Shown one piece after another: positions 8,088 to 18,032 of a stretch of 64,000 bases of DNA. Source of the DNA: Candidatus Latescibacterota bacterium. GTDB lineage: Bacteria > JAAXHH01. A program made the translations under genes and the position numbers. Within the stretch, counting starts at the first letter, position 1. Every line of letters starts with the position of its first letter. The notes beneath the pieces were generated by a model, which searched no databases, was not told the origin of the DNA, and worked only from the letters and a program-made list of their open reading frames with translations. The stretch is taken from positions 1 to 64,000 of the forward strand of contig JAJEHX010000038.1 of NCBI GenBank assembly GCA_022823465.1, written 5' to 3'.

Positions 8088-10757
8088 ATGGCCGAGGGCT
8101 TGCCCCCGCAATACGACCCCGGAACCGTGGAACGGAAGTGGTACGCTTTCTGGGAAGAAAACCAGTTCTTTCACGCCGACCCGGCTTCCGACAAGCCGCC
8201 CTACACCATCGTAATACCCCCTCCGAACATTACCGGCATACTTCATCTCGGTCATGTGCTGAACAATACGATCCAGGATATCCTTGTACGCTTCAAGCGC
8301 ATGCAGGGCTTCGAAACCCTCTGGATGCCCGGTTCGGATCATGCCGGTATCGCCACGCAGGTCGTGGTGGAGAGAATGCTCGCCGAGAAGGGCGTCGACA
8401 GAGAACAGATCGGCCGGGAAGCCTTCGTGGAGGAAGTGTGGAAGTGGAGGGAACAGTACGGAGGCACCATCGTCCGGCAGCTGAAGGAACTCGGTTGCTC
8501 CTGTGACTGGCGCCGCGAGCGTTTTACCCTGGACGAAGGACTGTCCAGGGCCGTGGCCACGGTGTTTGTCTCGCTTTTCGAAAGAAAGATGATCTACCGG
8601 GGCCATCGCATCATCCACTGGTGTCCCCGTTGCAACACCGCCCTGTCCAACGAAGAGGCCGTACCCCGCGACGAGCAGGGAAACCTGTGGCATATCCGAT
8701 ATCCTCTGGAAGGCCGGGACGGATGGATCAGCATCGCCACGACGAGGCCCGAGACCATGCTCGGCGATACGGCCGTGGCCGTCCATCCGGACGACGAACG
8801 CCACGCCCACCTGGTGGGCGAACGGGTGAAACTGCCCCTGACGGACCGTACGATCCCGATCGTCGCCGACGGTGAACTGGTCGATCCGGAATTCGGCTCG
8901 GGCGCCGTGAAAGTTACGCCGGCCCACGATTTCAATGATTTCATGCTGGGAAACAGGCACGGCCTGGACCAGGTCGTGATCATGGACGAGAACGGCGTGA
9001 TGAACGAAGCGGCCGGTTCCGCCTACCGGGGCATGGACCGGATGGACTGCAGGCGCGAGGTCGTGAAGGACCTCGAGAACCTCGGCCTGCTTGAGCATGT
9101 CGACGGGCACGTCCACGCCGTCCGCCACTGCCAGCGTTGCGACACCGTACTCGAACCCCGCCTGTCCAGGCAGTGGTTTCTCAAAACCCGTCCCATGGCT
9201 CAGCGCCTCCTTCGCGCGCTGGAAGAAGACGGATGGCCGCGGTTCACGCCGAAGCACTGGGAAAAAACGTACCGGCACTGGCTCGAGAACATCGAGGACT
9301 GGTGCCTGTCGCGTCAACTCTGGTGGGGACACCGCATCCCGGTATGGTACTGCTGCGCGTGCGAACGTGAGCACACGGGTTTCGAATCGCCGCAACAGTG
9401 CGCCGCGTGCGGCCACGGTGAACTGCGCCAGGACGAAGACGTGCTGGACACGTGGTTTTCTTCGGCCCTGTGGCCCTTTTCGACCATGGGCTGGCCCGAG
9501 CGAACCGCGGAGCTCGGTACTTTCTATCCCACGTCGACGCTGGTTACCGGCCACGATATACTGTTCTTCTGGGTCGTGCGCATGATGATGATGGGCTATA
9601 CCTTCATGGACGACCGCCCCTTTGACGAGGTGTATCTCAACAGCCTGGTGAGGGATATCGGGGGGCGCAAGCTGAGCAAGTCGCTGGGTAACTCTCCCGA
9701 TCCGCTAGAGGTCATGGATACCTATGGCACCGACGCGCTGAGATACGCATTGATGCTCATTGCGCCTCACGGCCAGGACCTGCTTTATTCCAACGAGAAA
9801 GTCGAGTCAGGACGGAATTTCGCAAACAAGCTTTGGAACGCCGCGCGGCTCGTCTTCATGCACCAGAAGCAGTCCGAATCCGAGCCGCTGAATCCTGTAA
9901 ACCTCTGGGACCGTTGGATATTATCCAGGCTCTCCCAGGTTGTCGAACAGGTGACGCATTCCCTGGAACAGTTTGCTTTTCACGAAACGGCGCTGCTGCT
10001 CTACGACTTCTTCTGGCACGACTACTGCGACTGGTATCTGGAAGTGATCAAGCAGCGGCTGTATAACGAAGACGACGTCGATTCAGGGGATCAGGCCCGG
10101 CGTACGGCCCTGTTTGTGCTGGAGCGGACACTGCGCCTGTTCCATCCTTTCATGCCCTTTATTACCGAAGAGATCTGGCAGCAACTGAACCGTTTGAAAC
10201 CGGAAGAAGGCAGGTCGCCGGACAGTATCGTCGTCGCACCCTGGCCCGAGGCGGAACCCGGCCGGATCCAGGAAGACGCGATGCGGGATGTGCTTTCCGT
10301 CCAGGAACTTGTCGGGGCCCTGCGGGGCGTGCGCGCCGACTTCCGGGTCCATCCCAACCAGGAAATGACGGTTTTCTGCCGGGTCGGCGATGCCGGCCTC
10401 GAGCAGGTCCTTGCGGATCAGGCGGAGACGGTCCGGTCCCTGTGCAGGAGCGTCCTTGTACTTGGCGACGACGAAGCGGCACGGCCTGCCGGCTGTGCGT
10501 CCGGCGTGCTCCGGGACATGGAGTTCCACGTTCCCCTCAGCGGCTTGATCGACCTGGAAATCGAAACGGAACGTCTGTCCAGGGAGCGGAACCGGGTCGA
10601 GCAGGAATTGCAAAAAGTCCGCAAGCGCCTCTCGAATGGCCAGTTCCTTGAAAAAGCCCCGGCAGAAGTCGTCGAGAAAGAAAAGCAAAAGCAGCATGAC
10701 TACGAGGACATGGTCGGCAGACTGAATCGCAATCTCGAAATGATTTGTGCTGGATAA
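8088..10757 (+). CDS. valS: Valyl-tRNA synthetase
   Basis: Class I aminoacyl-tRNA synthetase charging tRNA-Val, with a CP1 editing domain. I prefer ATG 8088 (AGGGAG upstream, spacing about 11) over ATG 8064, which has no ribosome site. The 889 residues contain the HIGH-type motif HLGH at 53-56, the editing segment TTRPETMLGDTAVAVHP, a Cys-rich zinc ribbon near the middle (CxxC twice) and the KMSKS-type loop as KLSKS at 528-532. The C-terminus has the ValRS coiled-coil arm, rich in Glu, Lys and Arg. Leu in place of Met in KMSKS is a conservative change. Confidence 0.97.
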   Translation: MAEGLPPQYDPGTVERKWYAFWEENQFFHADPASDKPPYTIVIPPPNITGILHLGHVLNNTIQDILVRFKRMQGFETLWMPGSDHAGIATQVVVERMLAEKGVDREQIGREAFVEEVWKWREQYGGTIVRQLKELGCSCDWRRERFTLDEGLSRAVATVFVSLFERKMIYRGHRIIHWCPRCNTALSNEEAVPRDEQGNLWHIRYPLEGRDGWISIATTRPETMLGDTAVAVHPDDERHAHLVGERVKLPLTDRTIPIVADGELVDPEFGSGAVKVTPAHDFNDFMLGNRHGLDQVVIMDENGVMNEAAGSAYRGMDRMDCRREVVKDLENLGLLEHVDGHVHAVRHCQRCDTVLEPRLSRQWFLKTRPMAQRLLRALEEDGWPRFTPKHWEKTYRHWLENIEDWCLSRQLWWGHRIPVWYCCACEREHTGFESPQQCAACGHGELRQDEDVLDTWFSSALWPFSTMGWPERTAELGTFYPTSTLVTGHDILFFWVVRMMMMGYTFMDDRPFDEVYLNSLVRDIGGRKLSKSLGNSPDPLEVMDTYGTDALRYALMLIAPHGQDLLYSNEKVESGRNFANKLWNAARLVFMHQKQSESEPLNPVNLWDRWILSRLSQVVEQVTHSLEQFAFHETALLLYDFFWHDYCDWYLEVIKQRLYNEDDVDSGDQARRTALFVLERTLRLFHPFMPFITEEIWQQLNRLKPEEGRSPDSIVVAPWPEAEPGRIQEDAMRDVLSVQELVGALRGVRADFRVHPNQEMTVFCRVGDAGLEQVLADQAETVRSLCRSVLVLGDDEAARPAGCASGVLRDMEFHVPLSGLIDLEIETERLSRERNRVEQELQKVRKRLSNGQFLEKAPAEVVEKEKQKQHDYEDMVGRLNRNLEMICAG

Positions 10758-10762
10758 GCGTC

Positions 10763-11581
10763 TTGTACTATATTGACTTACACGCCCACACCGACTGTTC
10801 GGACGGCGTCGATTCCCCGGAAGAACTCGTGTCGCAAGCCTGCGGCGCCGGCTTGCGCGCCCTGGCAATCACGGACCACGACGCGGTGGACGGGATCGAG
10901 CGGGCCCGGCGTGTTTCTCCCCGGGAACTGGAGATCGTACCCGGCGTGGAACTCAGTGCGCGGGAAGGCGCTTCCGACGTGCACATCCTGGGTTACTGCT
11001 TCGATCCTGCAAACGAGGATTTGCTTGCGTACCTGGAATCCTTCAGGTCGCACCGGCTGAGCCGGGCGAAGGATATCGTGAAGAAGCTCAACGACCTGGG
11101 AGTGGCCCTTGAGCTGGAGTCGGTTATCGCATATGCGCAAGACGGACGAACCAGCATAGGCAGACCGCATATCGCCCGCGCATTGCTGGAAAACAACCAG
11201 GTCGAATCGATACAGGACGCCTTTACCCGGTACCTCGGCAATCACGCACCCGCTTACGTGCCCAAGGCCTTTTTCGCCGTAGCGGACGCGATTGAGATCA
11301 TACACAGAGCCGGCGGTGCGGCGGTGCTGGCCCATCCGGGATCCCTTCGGCGGGACGAGTTGATCCCTGAGTTTGTCGAATGTGGCTTAGATGGCCTGGA
11401 GGTCATCCATCCGGACCACAGTGAGACCGTCCGTCGCAGCTACGGGCAACTGGCGTCGAAGTACGGATTGATTACAACCGGAGGCTCGGACTATCACGGA
11501 CCGATGCAGAACCGGTGCGGCCTGGGCGGAATGAAGGTGCCTCATCGCCACCTGGCCGATTTGAAGCGAAAACTGGCTTAG
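10763..11581 (+). CDS. PHP-domain phosphoesterase (YciV/RNase AM-like)
   Basis: Metal-dependent PHP-domain hydrolase, likely acting on 3',5'-nucleotide bisphosphates or RNA 5' ends by similarity to the YciV/TrpH family. The N-terminus reads YYIDLHAHTDCSDG, followed by AITDHDAVDGI, GVELSA, GRPHIARAL, VLAHPG, GLEVIHPDH and GGSDYHG: the expected set of metal ligands. I chose TTG 10763, 5 bases after valS, because it places the metal motif at the N-terminus as in relatives. TTG 10745, which overlaps valS, is the alternative. Confidence 0.85.
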   Translation: MYYIDLHAHTDCSDGVDSPEELVSQACGAGLRALAITDHDAVDGIERARRVSPRELEIVPGVELSAREGASDVHILGYCFDPANEDLLAYLESFRSHRLSRAKDIVKKLNDLGVALELESVIAYAQDGRTSIGRPHIARALLENNQVESIQDAFTRYLGNHAPAYVPKAFFAVADAIEIIHRAGGAAVLAHPGSLRRDELIPEFVECGLDGLEVIHPDHSETVRRSYGQLASKYGLITTGGSDYHGPMQNRCGLGGMKVPHRHLADLKRKLA

Positions 11582-11640
11582 GTTCAGCCGGTATTTATGC
11601 GTCAGGTCCTCTGTTTTCGAAGGGATTAAGGAGAAGTAAA

Positions 11641-12675
11641 ATGCGTTTATCCCTGCCGAATTTCTTTTCCAACGACATCGGCATCGATCTGGGTACGGCC
11701 AATACGCTCGTCTATGTGCGCGGCAGAGGCATCGTAATCAACGAACCTTCCGTGGTGGCCGTCAACACCAAGACGGGGAAAGTCGTCGCAGTCGGGGCCG
11801 AGGCCAAAGTCATGCTCGGCAGAGAGCCGCCCGATCTCAAGGCGCACCGCCCGTTACGCGACGGCGTGATCGCCGATTTCGAGTACACGGAAGCCATGAT
11901 TCGGTACTTCATCCGCAAGGTACTCAAGAGTTCGTTCTTCATAAGGCCCCGCGTCGTCGCGTGTATTCCTTCCGGGGTGACCGACGTCGAAATGAGGGCG
12001 GTCCGGGATTCGGCGGAACGAGCCGGCGCCAAGGAAGTGATGTTGATCTCCGAGCCCATGGCGGCGGCGATCGGCTGTTCATTGCCCGTGGAGGAGCCGA
12101 TAGGGAGCATGATCATCGATATCGGCGGCGGGACTTCGGAGATCGCCGTGATCTCCCTGGGCGGAATCGTGACGGCAAAGTCGATACGCATCGGCGGCGA
12201 TGAAATGGACGAGGCCATCATCAACCACATGAAAAACGACTGTAACCTGCAGATCGGTTTCAATATGGCGGAACAGATCAAGTGGAAGCTCGGATCGGCC
12301 TATCCCGTATTTGACAAGGAGCTGGAAATGACGGTCAAGGGGCTTGATCTGATTGACCGGATACCCCGTTCCGTCATGGTCGATTCCCTGGCGATCCGAA
12401 GGGTATTGTCGCAGCCGCTCGACGGGGTGATCATGGCAGTGCGGCAGACCCTGGAATCGACGCCCGCGGAACTGGCGGCCGATATTATCGATCGCGGCAT
12501 CGTCATCAGCGGCGGCGGGTCCCGGCTTCCCGGCCTGGACAGGCAGATCACCAAGGAGACCAAGCTGCCGGTAAGGCTTGATGACGAGCCAATGACCTCG
12601 GTAGTTCGAGGCGCGGGAAAGATCATAGAGAACTTCGCCGCCTTCGAAAACAAGCTGAGCGTCCTAAAAGATTAG
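11641..12675 (+). CDS. mreB: MreB, actin-like rod-shape protein
   Basis: Actin homologue that organises lateral wall synthesis at the inner membrane. AAGGAG at 11628-11633 fixes ATG 11641. The 344-residue product begins with an amphipathic stretch and has IGIDLGTANTLVYV, the IIDIGGGTSEIAVISLGG motif and VISGGGSRLPGLD near the end, a full-length MreB. It starts the elongation block; mreC follows after one base. Confidence 0.97.
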   Translation: MRLSLPNFFSNDIGIDLGTANTLVYVRGRGIVINEPSVVAVNTKTGKVVAVGAEAKVMLGREPPDLKAHRPLRDGVIADFEYTEAMIRYFIRKVLKSSFFIRPRVVACIPSGVTDVEMRAVRDSAERAGAKEVMLISEPMAAAIGCSLPVEEPIGSMIIDIGGGTSEIAVISLGGIVTAKSIRIGGDEMDEAIINHMKNDCNLQIGFNMAEQIKWKLGSAYPVFDKELEMTVKGLDLIDRIPRSVMVDSLAIRRVLSQPLDGVIMAVRQTLESTPAELAADIIDRGIVISGGGSRLPGLDRQITKETKLPVRLDDEPMTSVVRGAGKIIENFAAFENKLSVLKD

Positions 12676-12676
12676 C

Positions 12677-13492
12677 ATGTTCAGGTTTTTTTACGTCCTG
12701 TACCACTACAGGCAGTACACGGCATTCTGCCTCGCCATGGTCATCTCGATCCTGCTTCTGACGGCGTCCCCTCCGAGGCAGGTCAGTATTACACGCATGG
12801 TCTGGCTGGTGGTGCTGACGCCGATTCAGGAAGCCTTCGCCTTCATTCCCTCGTATTTCAACCTGAAATCCGAAAACCAGCTTCTGCGCCAGAAACTCGT
12901 CCAGATGCAATTGCAGGCGGCCGATCTCGAGGAACGCAGATTCGAAAACCAGCGGCTGCGCGGACTGCTCAGTCTGAAAGACAGAAGGCAGTACACCTAT
13001 GTTCCGGCCGAAGTCACGGGCTGGAACACCGACCAGGGGCTGAACACCATGGTCATCGACGTCGGCCGTTCCGATCAGATCCGTAAGTACATGGCCGTGG
13101 TCATGGAAGACGGCGTCCTTGGAAGAATCATCGAAGTCGGCCTTACGTCGTCCTTCGTCCAACTGCTGACCGACAGAAACTGCCGTATCAGCGGTTTGGT
13201 CCAGCGGAGCCGGGAACAGGGGATCATACGCTACCAGAACAACGAATTATACATGCAGTTGCCGTTACGGTCCGATGTCCGTCTCGGAGACCGCGTGGTG
13301 ACTTCCGGCCTGGGAGAGACCTTTCCATCCGGATTACCCGTGGGCAGGGTCAGCCAGATCGCGCTGGGGAGCAGGAACCTGTTCAAACAGGTATCCATCG
13401 TACCGGCGGTGGATCTGAATCGTCTGGAAGAAGTATTTGTCATCGTGGGAGAAGAGACGCCTGTCGCGGCCGATTCGCTCCTGGTCCAGTAA
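12677..13492 (+). CDS. mreC: MreC, rod-shape-determining scaffold protein
   Basis: Bitopic periplasmic scaffold of the elongasome that binds PBP2. The 271 residues start with a cytoplasmic tail and a transmembrane helix (about 14-34), then a coiled coil (about 62-100, including ENQLLRQKLVQMQLQ) and the paired beta-barrel domain. No strong ribosome site precedes it, so translation may be coupled to mreB, whose stop is one base away. Confidence 0.93.
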   Translation: MFRFFYVLYHYRQYTAFCLAMVISILLLTASPPRQVSITRMVWLVVLTPIQEAFAFIPSYFNLKSENQLLRQKLVQMQLQAADLEERRFENQRLRGLLSLKDRRQYTYVPAEVTGWNTDQGLNTMVIDVGRSDQIRKYMAVVMEDGVLGRIIEVGLTSSFVQLLTDRNCRISGLVQRSREQGIIRYQNNELYMQLPLRSDVRLGDRVVTSGLGETFPSGLPVGRVSQIALGSRNLFKQVSIVPAVDLNRLEEVFVIVGEETPVAADSLLVQ

Positions 13493-13540
13493 ACGCGGGT
13501 TATCGGGCCGGGCTCCGGGGGTTTATGGTCCAGCTATTCC

Positions 13541-14044
13541 ATGCATATAAAATACGTTATCCTACTATTTCTGGCGTTTGTGATCGACAGTACCTGGGGG
13601 CACGAAATCGCCATTCGGGGCGTTATCAGACCCGATTTCGTACTGATGATCCTGATCTACGGCGCGATGGGATCGGGGGCTTTTACGGGAACCATCCTGG
13701 GATTCAGCGTTGGCCTATTGGAGGATTTAAACGGCACCCCGGACAATCTGGGACTCAACGCCATGTGCAACACGCTGATCGCATATGGTGTGGGTATTGC
13801 CGGAAACACGCTCTACAGGGACAGCCTCTCCACCCTGCTCCTCACGCTGCTGACCGCCAGCCTGGTCCATGCCGCCATTTACTGGCTCGTATTTACCCGG
13901 TTCCAGTTGACTGAATCGGTGTTCATGCTGGCTACGGTTTCATTGCCCTCGATGCTATATACCATCGCCGTGGCCGTAATACTCATACTCGGTTTGACCT
14001 TTCGACAGGGACAGATCAATGTCCGGTGGCTATTCCCAGAGTGA
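13541..14044 (+). CDS. mreD: MreD, rod-shape-determining membrane protein
   Basis: Small polytopic inner-membrane protein of the elongasome. The 167 residues are nearly all hydrophobic, with about five helices and the family segment RPDFVLMILIYGA followed by GFSVGLLEDL. It lies 48 bases after mreC and overlaps mrdA by 26 bases. MreD is poorly conserved, so operon position supports the call. Confidence 0.88.
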   Translation: MHIKYVILLFLAFVIDSTWGHEIAIRGVIRPDFVLMILIYGAMGSGAFTGTILGFSVGLLEDLNGTPDNLGLNAMCNTLIAYGVGIAGNTLYRDSLSTLLLTLLTASLVHAAIYWLVFTRFQLTESVFMLATVSLPSMLYTIAVAVILILGLTFRQGQINVRWLFPE

Positions 14045-15842
14045 CAACCCCGCGCACAGGGGCCAGTTGTATCTGTTTATCGGCATTGTTACCGCGCTGT
14101 TTCTGCTGCTGGCCGTTCGCCTGTTTTATTTTCAAATCATTTCCGGCGAGGAGTTCCGGGCCCATTCGGAACGGAACCGGATCCGGCCCGTCGTACTCGA
14201 GGCGCTGCGGGGACTGATTCTGGACCGTAACGGCGTCGTCCTGGCTGAAAACAGGCCATCCTATACCATCGCCGCCGCTCCTTTCGAGACTTCCGATGAA
14301 ACCGTGGACTATCTGGGAGAACTGACTGGACGGGACGTCTCGGCCATACGAAACCGTATTCGCGATCCATCCGTGAATCGTTTCAATCCCATACCCGTCC
14401 AACGGGACGTGCCTTTTGAAATCGCGTCCCGTGTAGAAGAACACCTGCTGGAACTGCCCGGTGTCATCGTTCAGATTACCCCCGGCCGGATGTACGGCAA
14501 GGGTACGCTGGCGAGCCATATGCTCGGTTACGTTTCCGAGATCAGCCGGCCGGAGCTCGAGGCACGGGCCGAAGAGGGGTATCGATCCGGCGACATTATA
14601 GGAAAATTGGGTGTGGAGAAGGCCTTTGAACGCCACCTTCGCGGCCAGAACGGCATGGAATTCATGGAGGTCAACGCCCGGGGCGAAGAGCTCGGGCCGC
14701 TTCCCGGCATGCCGGTCCTTCTGCCGGAAACAGGAAAAAACGTGTATCTGACCCTGGATACCAGGATTCAGTCGGTGGCTGAGGAGGCGATCCCCGACAG
14801 CCTGGCAGGAGCGCTGGTCGCCATCGATCCCGCGACCGGCGCGGTGATTGCGATCGTAAGCAGGCCTGGATACGACCCAAATCTGTTTACAGAGCGGATC
14901 CCTCAGGAGACATGGGATGCGCTTCGCGACCATGCACTCAGGCCTCTGCTGGACCGGACGCGGGACGGGCAGTATCCGCCGGCGTCGACGATGAAAATCG
15001 TAACGGCTTCCGCTGCGCTGGAAGAAAGAATGGTAACGCCGACCAGGATTTTCCGATCCTGTAATCGCGGATACCTTTTCGGCAATCGCTGGGCGGGGTG
15101 CTGGACCTCCGGTCACGGCGCGATGTCATTCAGAGATGCCATGACCCACTCATGCGATGTCTATTTCTACCAGGTGGGACACCTGCTCGGGTTGGACCGC
15201 TGGGGAGAGTATGCCCGTGGATTCGGCTTCGGAACCTCGACCGGCTTTGACGCGGGCGACGAACAGCACGGCCTGGTGCCTGACGCCGACTTCTACGATC
15301 CGGCGAAGAACCGCCCCTGGACGCCCGGGAAGATCCTGAACCTGGCGATCGGCCAGGGCGAATTGCTCGTCACGCCCTTGCAGATGGCGACGATGACCGC
15401 TGCGGTGGCGAATGGCGGCTCGCTATACAGACCCTATATACTGGACCGGGTGGAGTCGGCCGAAGGGGAGATACTGGAAACCGGTGAGCCGGAGATCAGG
15501 GACCGGCTTCCCATTTCCCCGGAAACAATGGGCTTGATTCAAGACGCCATGATTGCCGTGGTAAATGAAGGGACCGCGAGGCGGGCGCGTCTGCCCTACG
15601 CGCAAGTGGCCGGAAAGACGGGCACGGCGGAGAATCCGCACGGCCTGGATCATTCCTGGTTTATCGGGTACGCGCCGGCTGATTCGCCGCGAATCGCCGT
15701 GGCGGCGGTCATGGAGAATGCGCCTTCCGGTTCCGCCGTGCCCGTCGTAAGGCGTGTTATCGACGCCTACCTTTCCCTCGACGGGCAAAAACCCGTTGCG
15801 GGTCGCGCCGGCTCCGGGTCCGGAGCATATGCCTTACCCTGA
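14019..15842 (+). CDS. mrdA: PBP2, elongation-specific class B transpeptidase
   Basis: Periplasmic penicillin-binding transpeptidase partnered with RodA. The 607 residues have an N-terminal anchor (about 17-38), the pedestal with RGLILDRNG, and the transpeptidase domain with STMK (Ser323 to Lys326), SCD in the second motif and KTG at 533-535. The start overlaps the mreD end by 26 bases, with AGGGA upstream. The mreBCD-mrdA-rodA order identifies it as MrdA rather than FtsI. Confidence 0.95.
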   Translation: MSGGYSQSDNPAHRGQLYLFIGIVTALFLLLAVRLFYFQIISGEEFRAHSERNRIRPVVLEALRGLILDRNGVVLAENRPSYTIAAAPFETSDETVDYLGELTGRDVSAIRNRIRDPSVNRFNPIPVQRDVPFEIASRVEEHLLELPGVIVQITPGRMYGKGTLASHMLGYVSEISRPELEARAEEGYRSGDIIGKLGVEKAFERHLRGQNGMEFMEVNARGEELGPLPGMPVLLPETGKNVYLTLDTRIQSVAEEAIPDSLAGALVAIDPATGAVIAIVSRPGYDPNLFTERIPQETWDALRDHALRPLLDRTRDGQYPPASTMKIVTASAALEERMVTPTRIFRSCNRGYLFGNRWAGCWTSGHGAMSFRDAMTHSCDVYFYQVGHLLGLDRWGEYARGFGFGTSTGFDAGDEQHGLVPDADFYDPAKNRPWTPGKILNLAIGQGELLVTPLQMATMTAAVANGGSLYRPYILDRVESAEGEILETGEPEIRDRLPISPETMGLIQDAMIAVVNEGTARRARLPYAQVAGKTGTAENPHGLDHSWFIGYAPADSPRIAVAAVMENAPSGSAVPVVRRVIDAYLSLDGQKPVAGRAGSGSGAYALP

Positions 15843-15860
15843 CGAATTCAGTGAGACCCC

Positions 15861-17078
15861 ATGGAAATCCAGCTAAACCGCACCCTCGTCATTGTATCCG
15901 TCCTGTTGTCCTTGTTCGGCATCGTGGTGATCTACAGCGCCACGCAGGATGAAACCGGCATCGGCATGTCGCGGTACATGCTGCAGTCCATGTGGTTCCT
16001 CTTCGGGTTAGGCGTCATGTACGTGACTTCGATGTTGCCCATCCGGTTCCTGCAAGCCATCACCATACCTGTTTTCGTGCTGACGCTGGTCCTGCTGGCC
16101 GTCGTGCTGGCCACGGGGACCGTCAAGGGGGCCAGCCGCTGGATAAGACTGGGTTTTATCGGCATACAGCCTTCCGAGCTGGCGAAGATTGCCGTCATTC
16201 TTGCGCTCGCCCAGTATCTTTCCCAGGTCAGAACCGACTTCCGCCGGCCCTCGGTACTGGCCGTCTGCGGCGTGATCGCGGCCCTGCCCGTTTTCCTCAT
16301 TTTATCTCAGCCCGATCTGGGCACATCCATCGTTTTCGGCGCGATCTTCTGCGGCATACTGCTCTGGGCGGGATTGAGCGTCCTCGAGCTGTTGCTCATG
16401 GTTTCTCCTCTGATTGGCGTTGTAATCGGTGTAGTAAGTGGGTTCAATTGGATCATCTGGTCGGTTTTCATTCTGGTTGTGGCCGGCGTCATGTATCTGA
16501 AATGGCCGCCGCGATTCGTCACCGTATTCCTGATCGTTACCCATCTGGGCGTAGGTCTTGGCGCGGAACCGCTCTGGGACTCGCTGCACGACTATCAGCA
16601 GCGACGCGTCGAAACCTTTCTGAACCCTCAGGTCGATCCGAAAGGCGCGGGTTACCAGATCATCCAGTCCAAGATCGCCATAGGATCGGGTGGACTGCTG
16701 GGACGCGGTTTCCTGCAGGGATCCCAGACCAACCTGGCCTTCCTCCCCGAGCAGCACACCGATTTCATCTTCTCCGTCATCGCCGAGGAATTCGGATTCG
16801 TCGGTTCGATGGGCGTCCTAGCGCTGTATTTCATCTTCATACTCATCGGCATCTATATCGCGATGAATGTCAAGAGCCGGTACCAGAGCCTGCTGGCGGC
16901 CGGTTGCGTTTCCGTTTTCACCTTTCATGTTATCATGAACGTGGGGATGGCCGTCGGAGTGCTGCCCATCGCCGGCATTCCCCTGCCCTTTCTCAGCTAC
17001 GGCGGTTCCTTTCTGATGACCAGCCTGATACTGTGCGGCCTGCTGCTTAATGTCTGGCGTCATCGATTCGACTACTGA
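15861..17078 (+). CDS. rodA: RodA, SEDS-family elongation peptidoglycan polymerase
   Basis: Lipid II polymerase of lateral wall synthesis. The 405 residues are polytopic, with SEDS motifs GIQPSELAKIA, SQPDLGTSIVFG, FLPEQHTDFIFSVIAEEFGF with its catalytic-type Asp, and GIPLPFLSYGGS. It follows mrdA by 18 bases, so it is RodA; the FtsW copy is the first SEDS gene of the window. Confidence 0.95.
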   Translation: MEIQLNRTLVIVSVLLSLFGIVVIYSATQDETGIGMSRYMLQSMWFLFGLGVMYVTSMLPIRFLQAITIPVFVLTLVLLAVVLATGTVKGASRWIRLGFIGIQPSELAKIAVILALAQYLSQVRTDFRRPSVLAVCGVIAALPVFLILSQPDLGTSIVFGAIFCGILLWAGLSVLELLLMVSPLIGVVIGVVSGFNWIIWSVFILVVAGVMYLKWPPRFVTVFLIVTHLGVGLGAEPLWDSLHDYQQRRVETFLNPQVDPKGAGYQIIQSKIAIGSGGLLGRGFLQGSQTNLAFLPEQHTDFIFSVIAEEFGFVGSMGVLALYFIFILIGIYIAMNVKSRYQSLLAAGCVSVFTFHVIMNVGMAVGVLPIAGIPLPFLSYGGSFLMTSLILCGLLLNVWRHRFDY

Positions 17079-17110
17079 TTTCCGACTCCCGTCGAGAACA
17101 AGGAAAGCAA

Positions 17111-17944
17111 ATGCATCCCATACTGTTTGAACTTGGTCCGTTGAGCGTACGAACTTACGGCCTTCTGCTGGCCGTTTCTTTTCTGGTGGGCATTATTCTG
17201 GCGTTGAGACGATCCAGGGCACGCGGCCTGGACCAGAACAAGATGATAAACATGAGTCTGCTCATCATGCTCGCCGGCATTGTCGGGGCAAGGATCATGT
17301 ACGTCATACCGCACTGGAACGAGTTCAGCGCGAATCCCCTGGATATTGTCAGTCCCTTTCAAAGCTCCGGTTCGATCGGCCTGACCGGACTGACCATGTA
17401 CGGCGGGTTCATAGCGGCCGTCCTGGTATCCATACTCTACCTTCGCGTGAACCGATTGTCCGTCTGGAAGGCCTGCGACGCCTTTGCGCCGAGTATCGCC
17501 CTCGGTATCGGGATCAGCCGCGTCGGTTGTTTTATGAACGGTTGCTGTTTCGGACTGCCCACCGAGTCCGCCCTGGGTGTGGTCTTCCCGGCGTTCAGCG
17601 CGGCGGGCTCTTTCTATCCGGACGTAGCCCTGCACCCCGCCCAGCTTTACAATGCGGTGCTGGGATTCGGACTTTTCGGCCTGCTGCTCTGGCTGGACCG
17701 CAAGCCGCGATTCGACGGATTCATCTTCGCCGTGCTGCTCATCAGCGAACCTGTCACAAGGTTTTTCGTCGATCTGTTCAGGTATTATGAATCCAGCATG
17801 ACGCTGGGTAGCCTGGGCGGTTCGGTCCTGTCCGTCAACCAGGGTATCAGTATCGTGCTGTGCGGCATGGGGTTTCTCCTCCTTGGATGGCTCAGAAACC
17901 GCGCGCGGCAGCGGTCGGGGCGAAATCGACCCCGTCGCGGGTGA
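17111..17944 (+). CDS. lgt: Prolipoprotein diacylglyceryl transferase
   Basis: Inner-membrane enzyme that attaches diacylglycerol to the lipobox Cys of prolipoproteins. The 277-residue polytopic protein carries the family signature in the form SRVGCFMNGCCFG, an upstream MYGGF motif and HPAQLYNA. AAGGAAAG lies just before ATG 17111. It is placed directly behind rodA in the envelope cluster. Confidence 0.93.
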   Translation: MHPILFELGPLSVRTYGLLLAVSFLVGIILALRRSRARGLDQNKMINMSLLIMLAGIVGARIMYVIPHWNEFSANPLDIVSPFQSSGSIGLTGLTMYGGFIAAVLVSILYLRVNRLSVWKACDAFAPSIALGIGISRVGCFMNGCCFGLPTESALGVVFPAFSAAGSFYPDVALHPAQLYNAVLGFGLFGLLLWLDRKPRFDGFIFAVLLISEPVTRFFVDLFRYYESSMTLGSLGGSVLSVNQGISIVLCGMGFLLLGWLRNRARQRSGRNRPRRG

Positions 17945-18032
17945 CAATTACAGGCGCGATGGTCCCGCACCCTCCATGATTCTTCTTCGCCGCCGGCCTC
18001 GCGAGCAGGCGCCGATCACGCGCTGAGTGCAC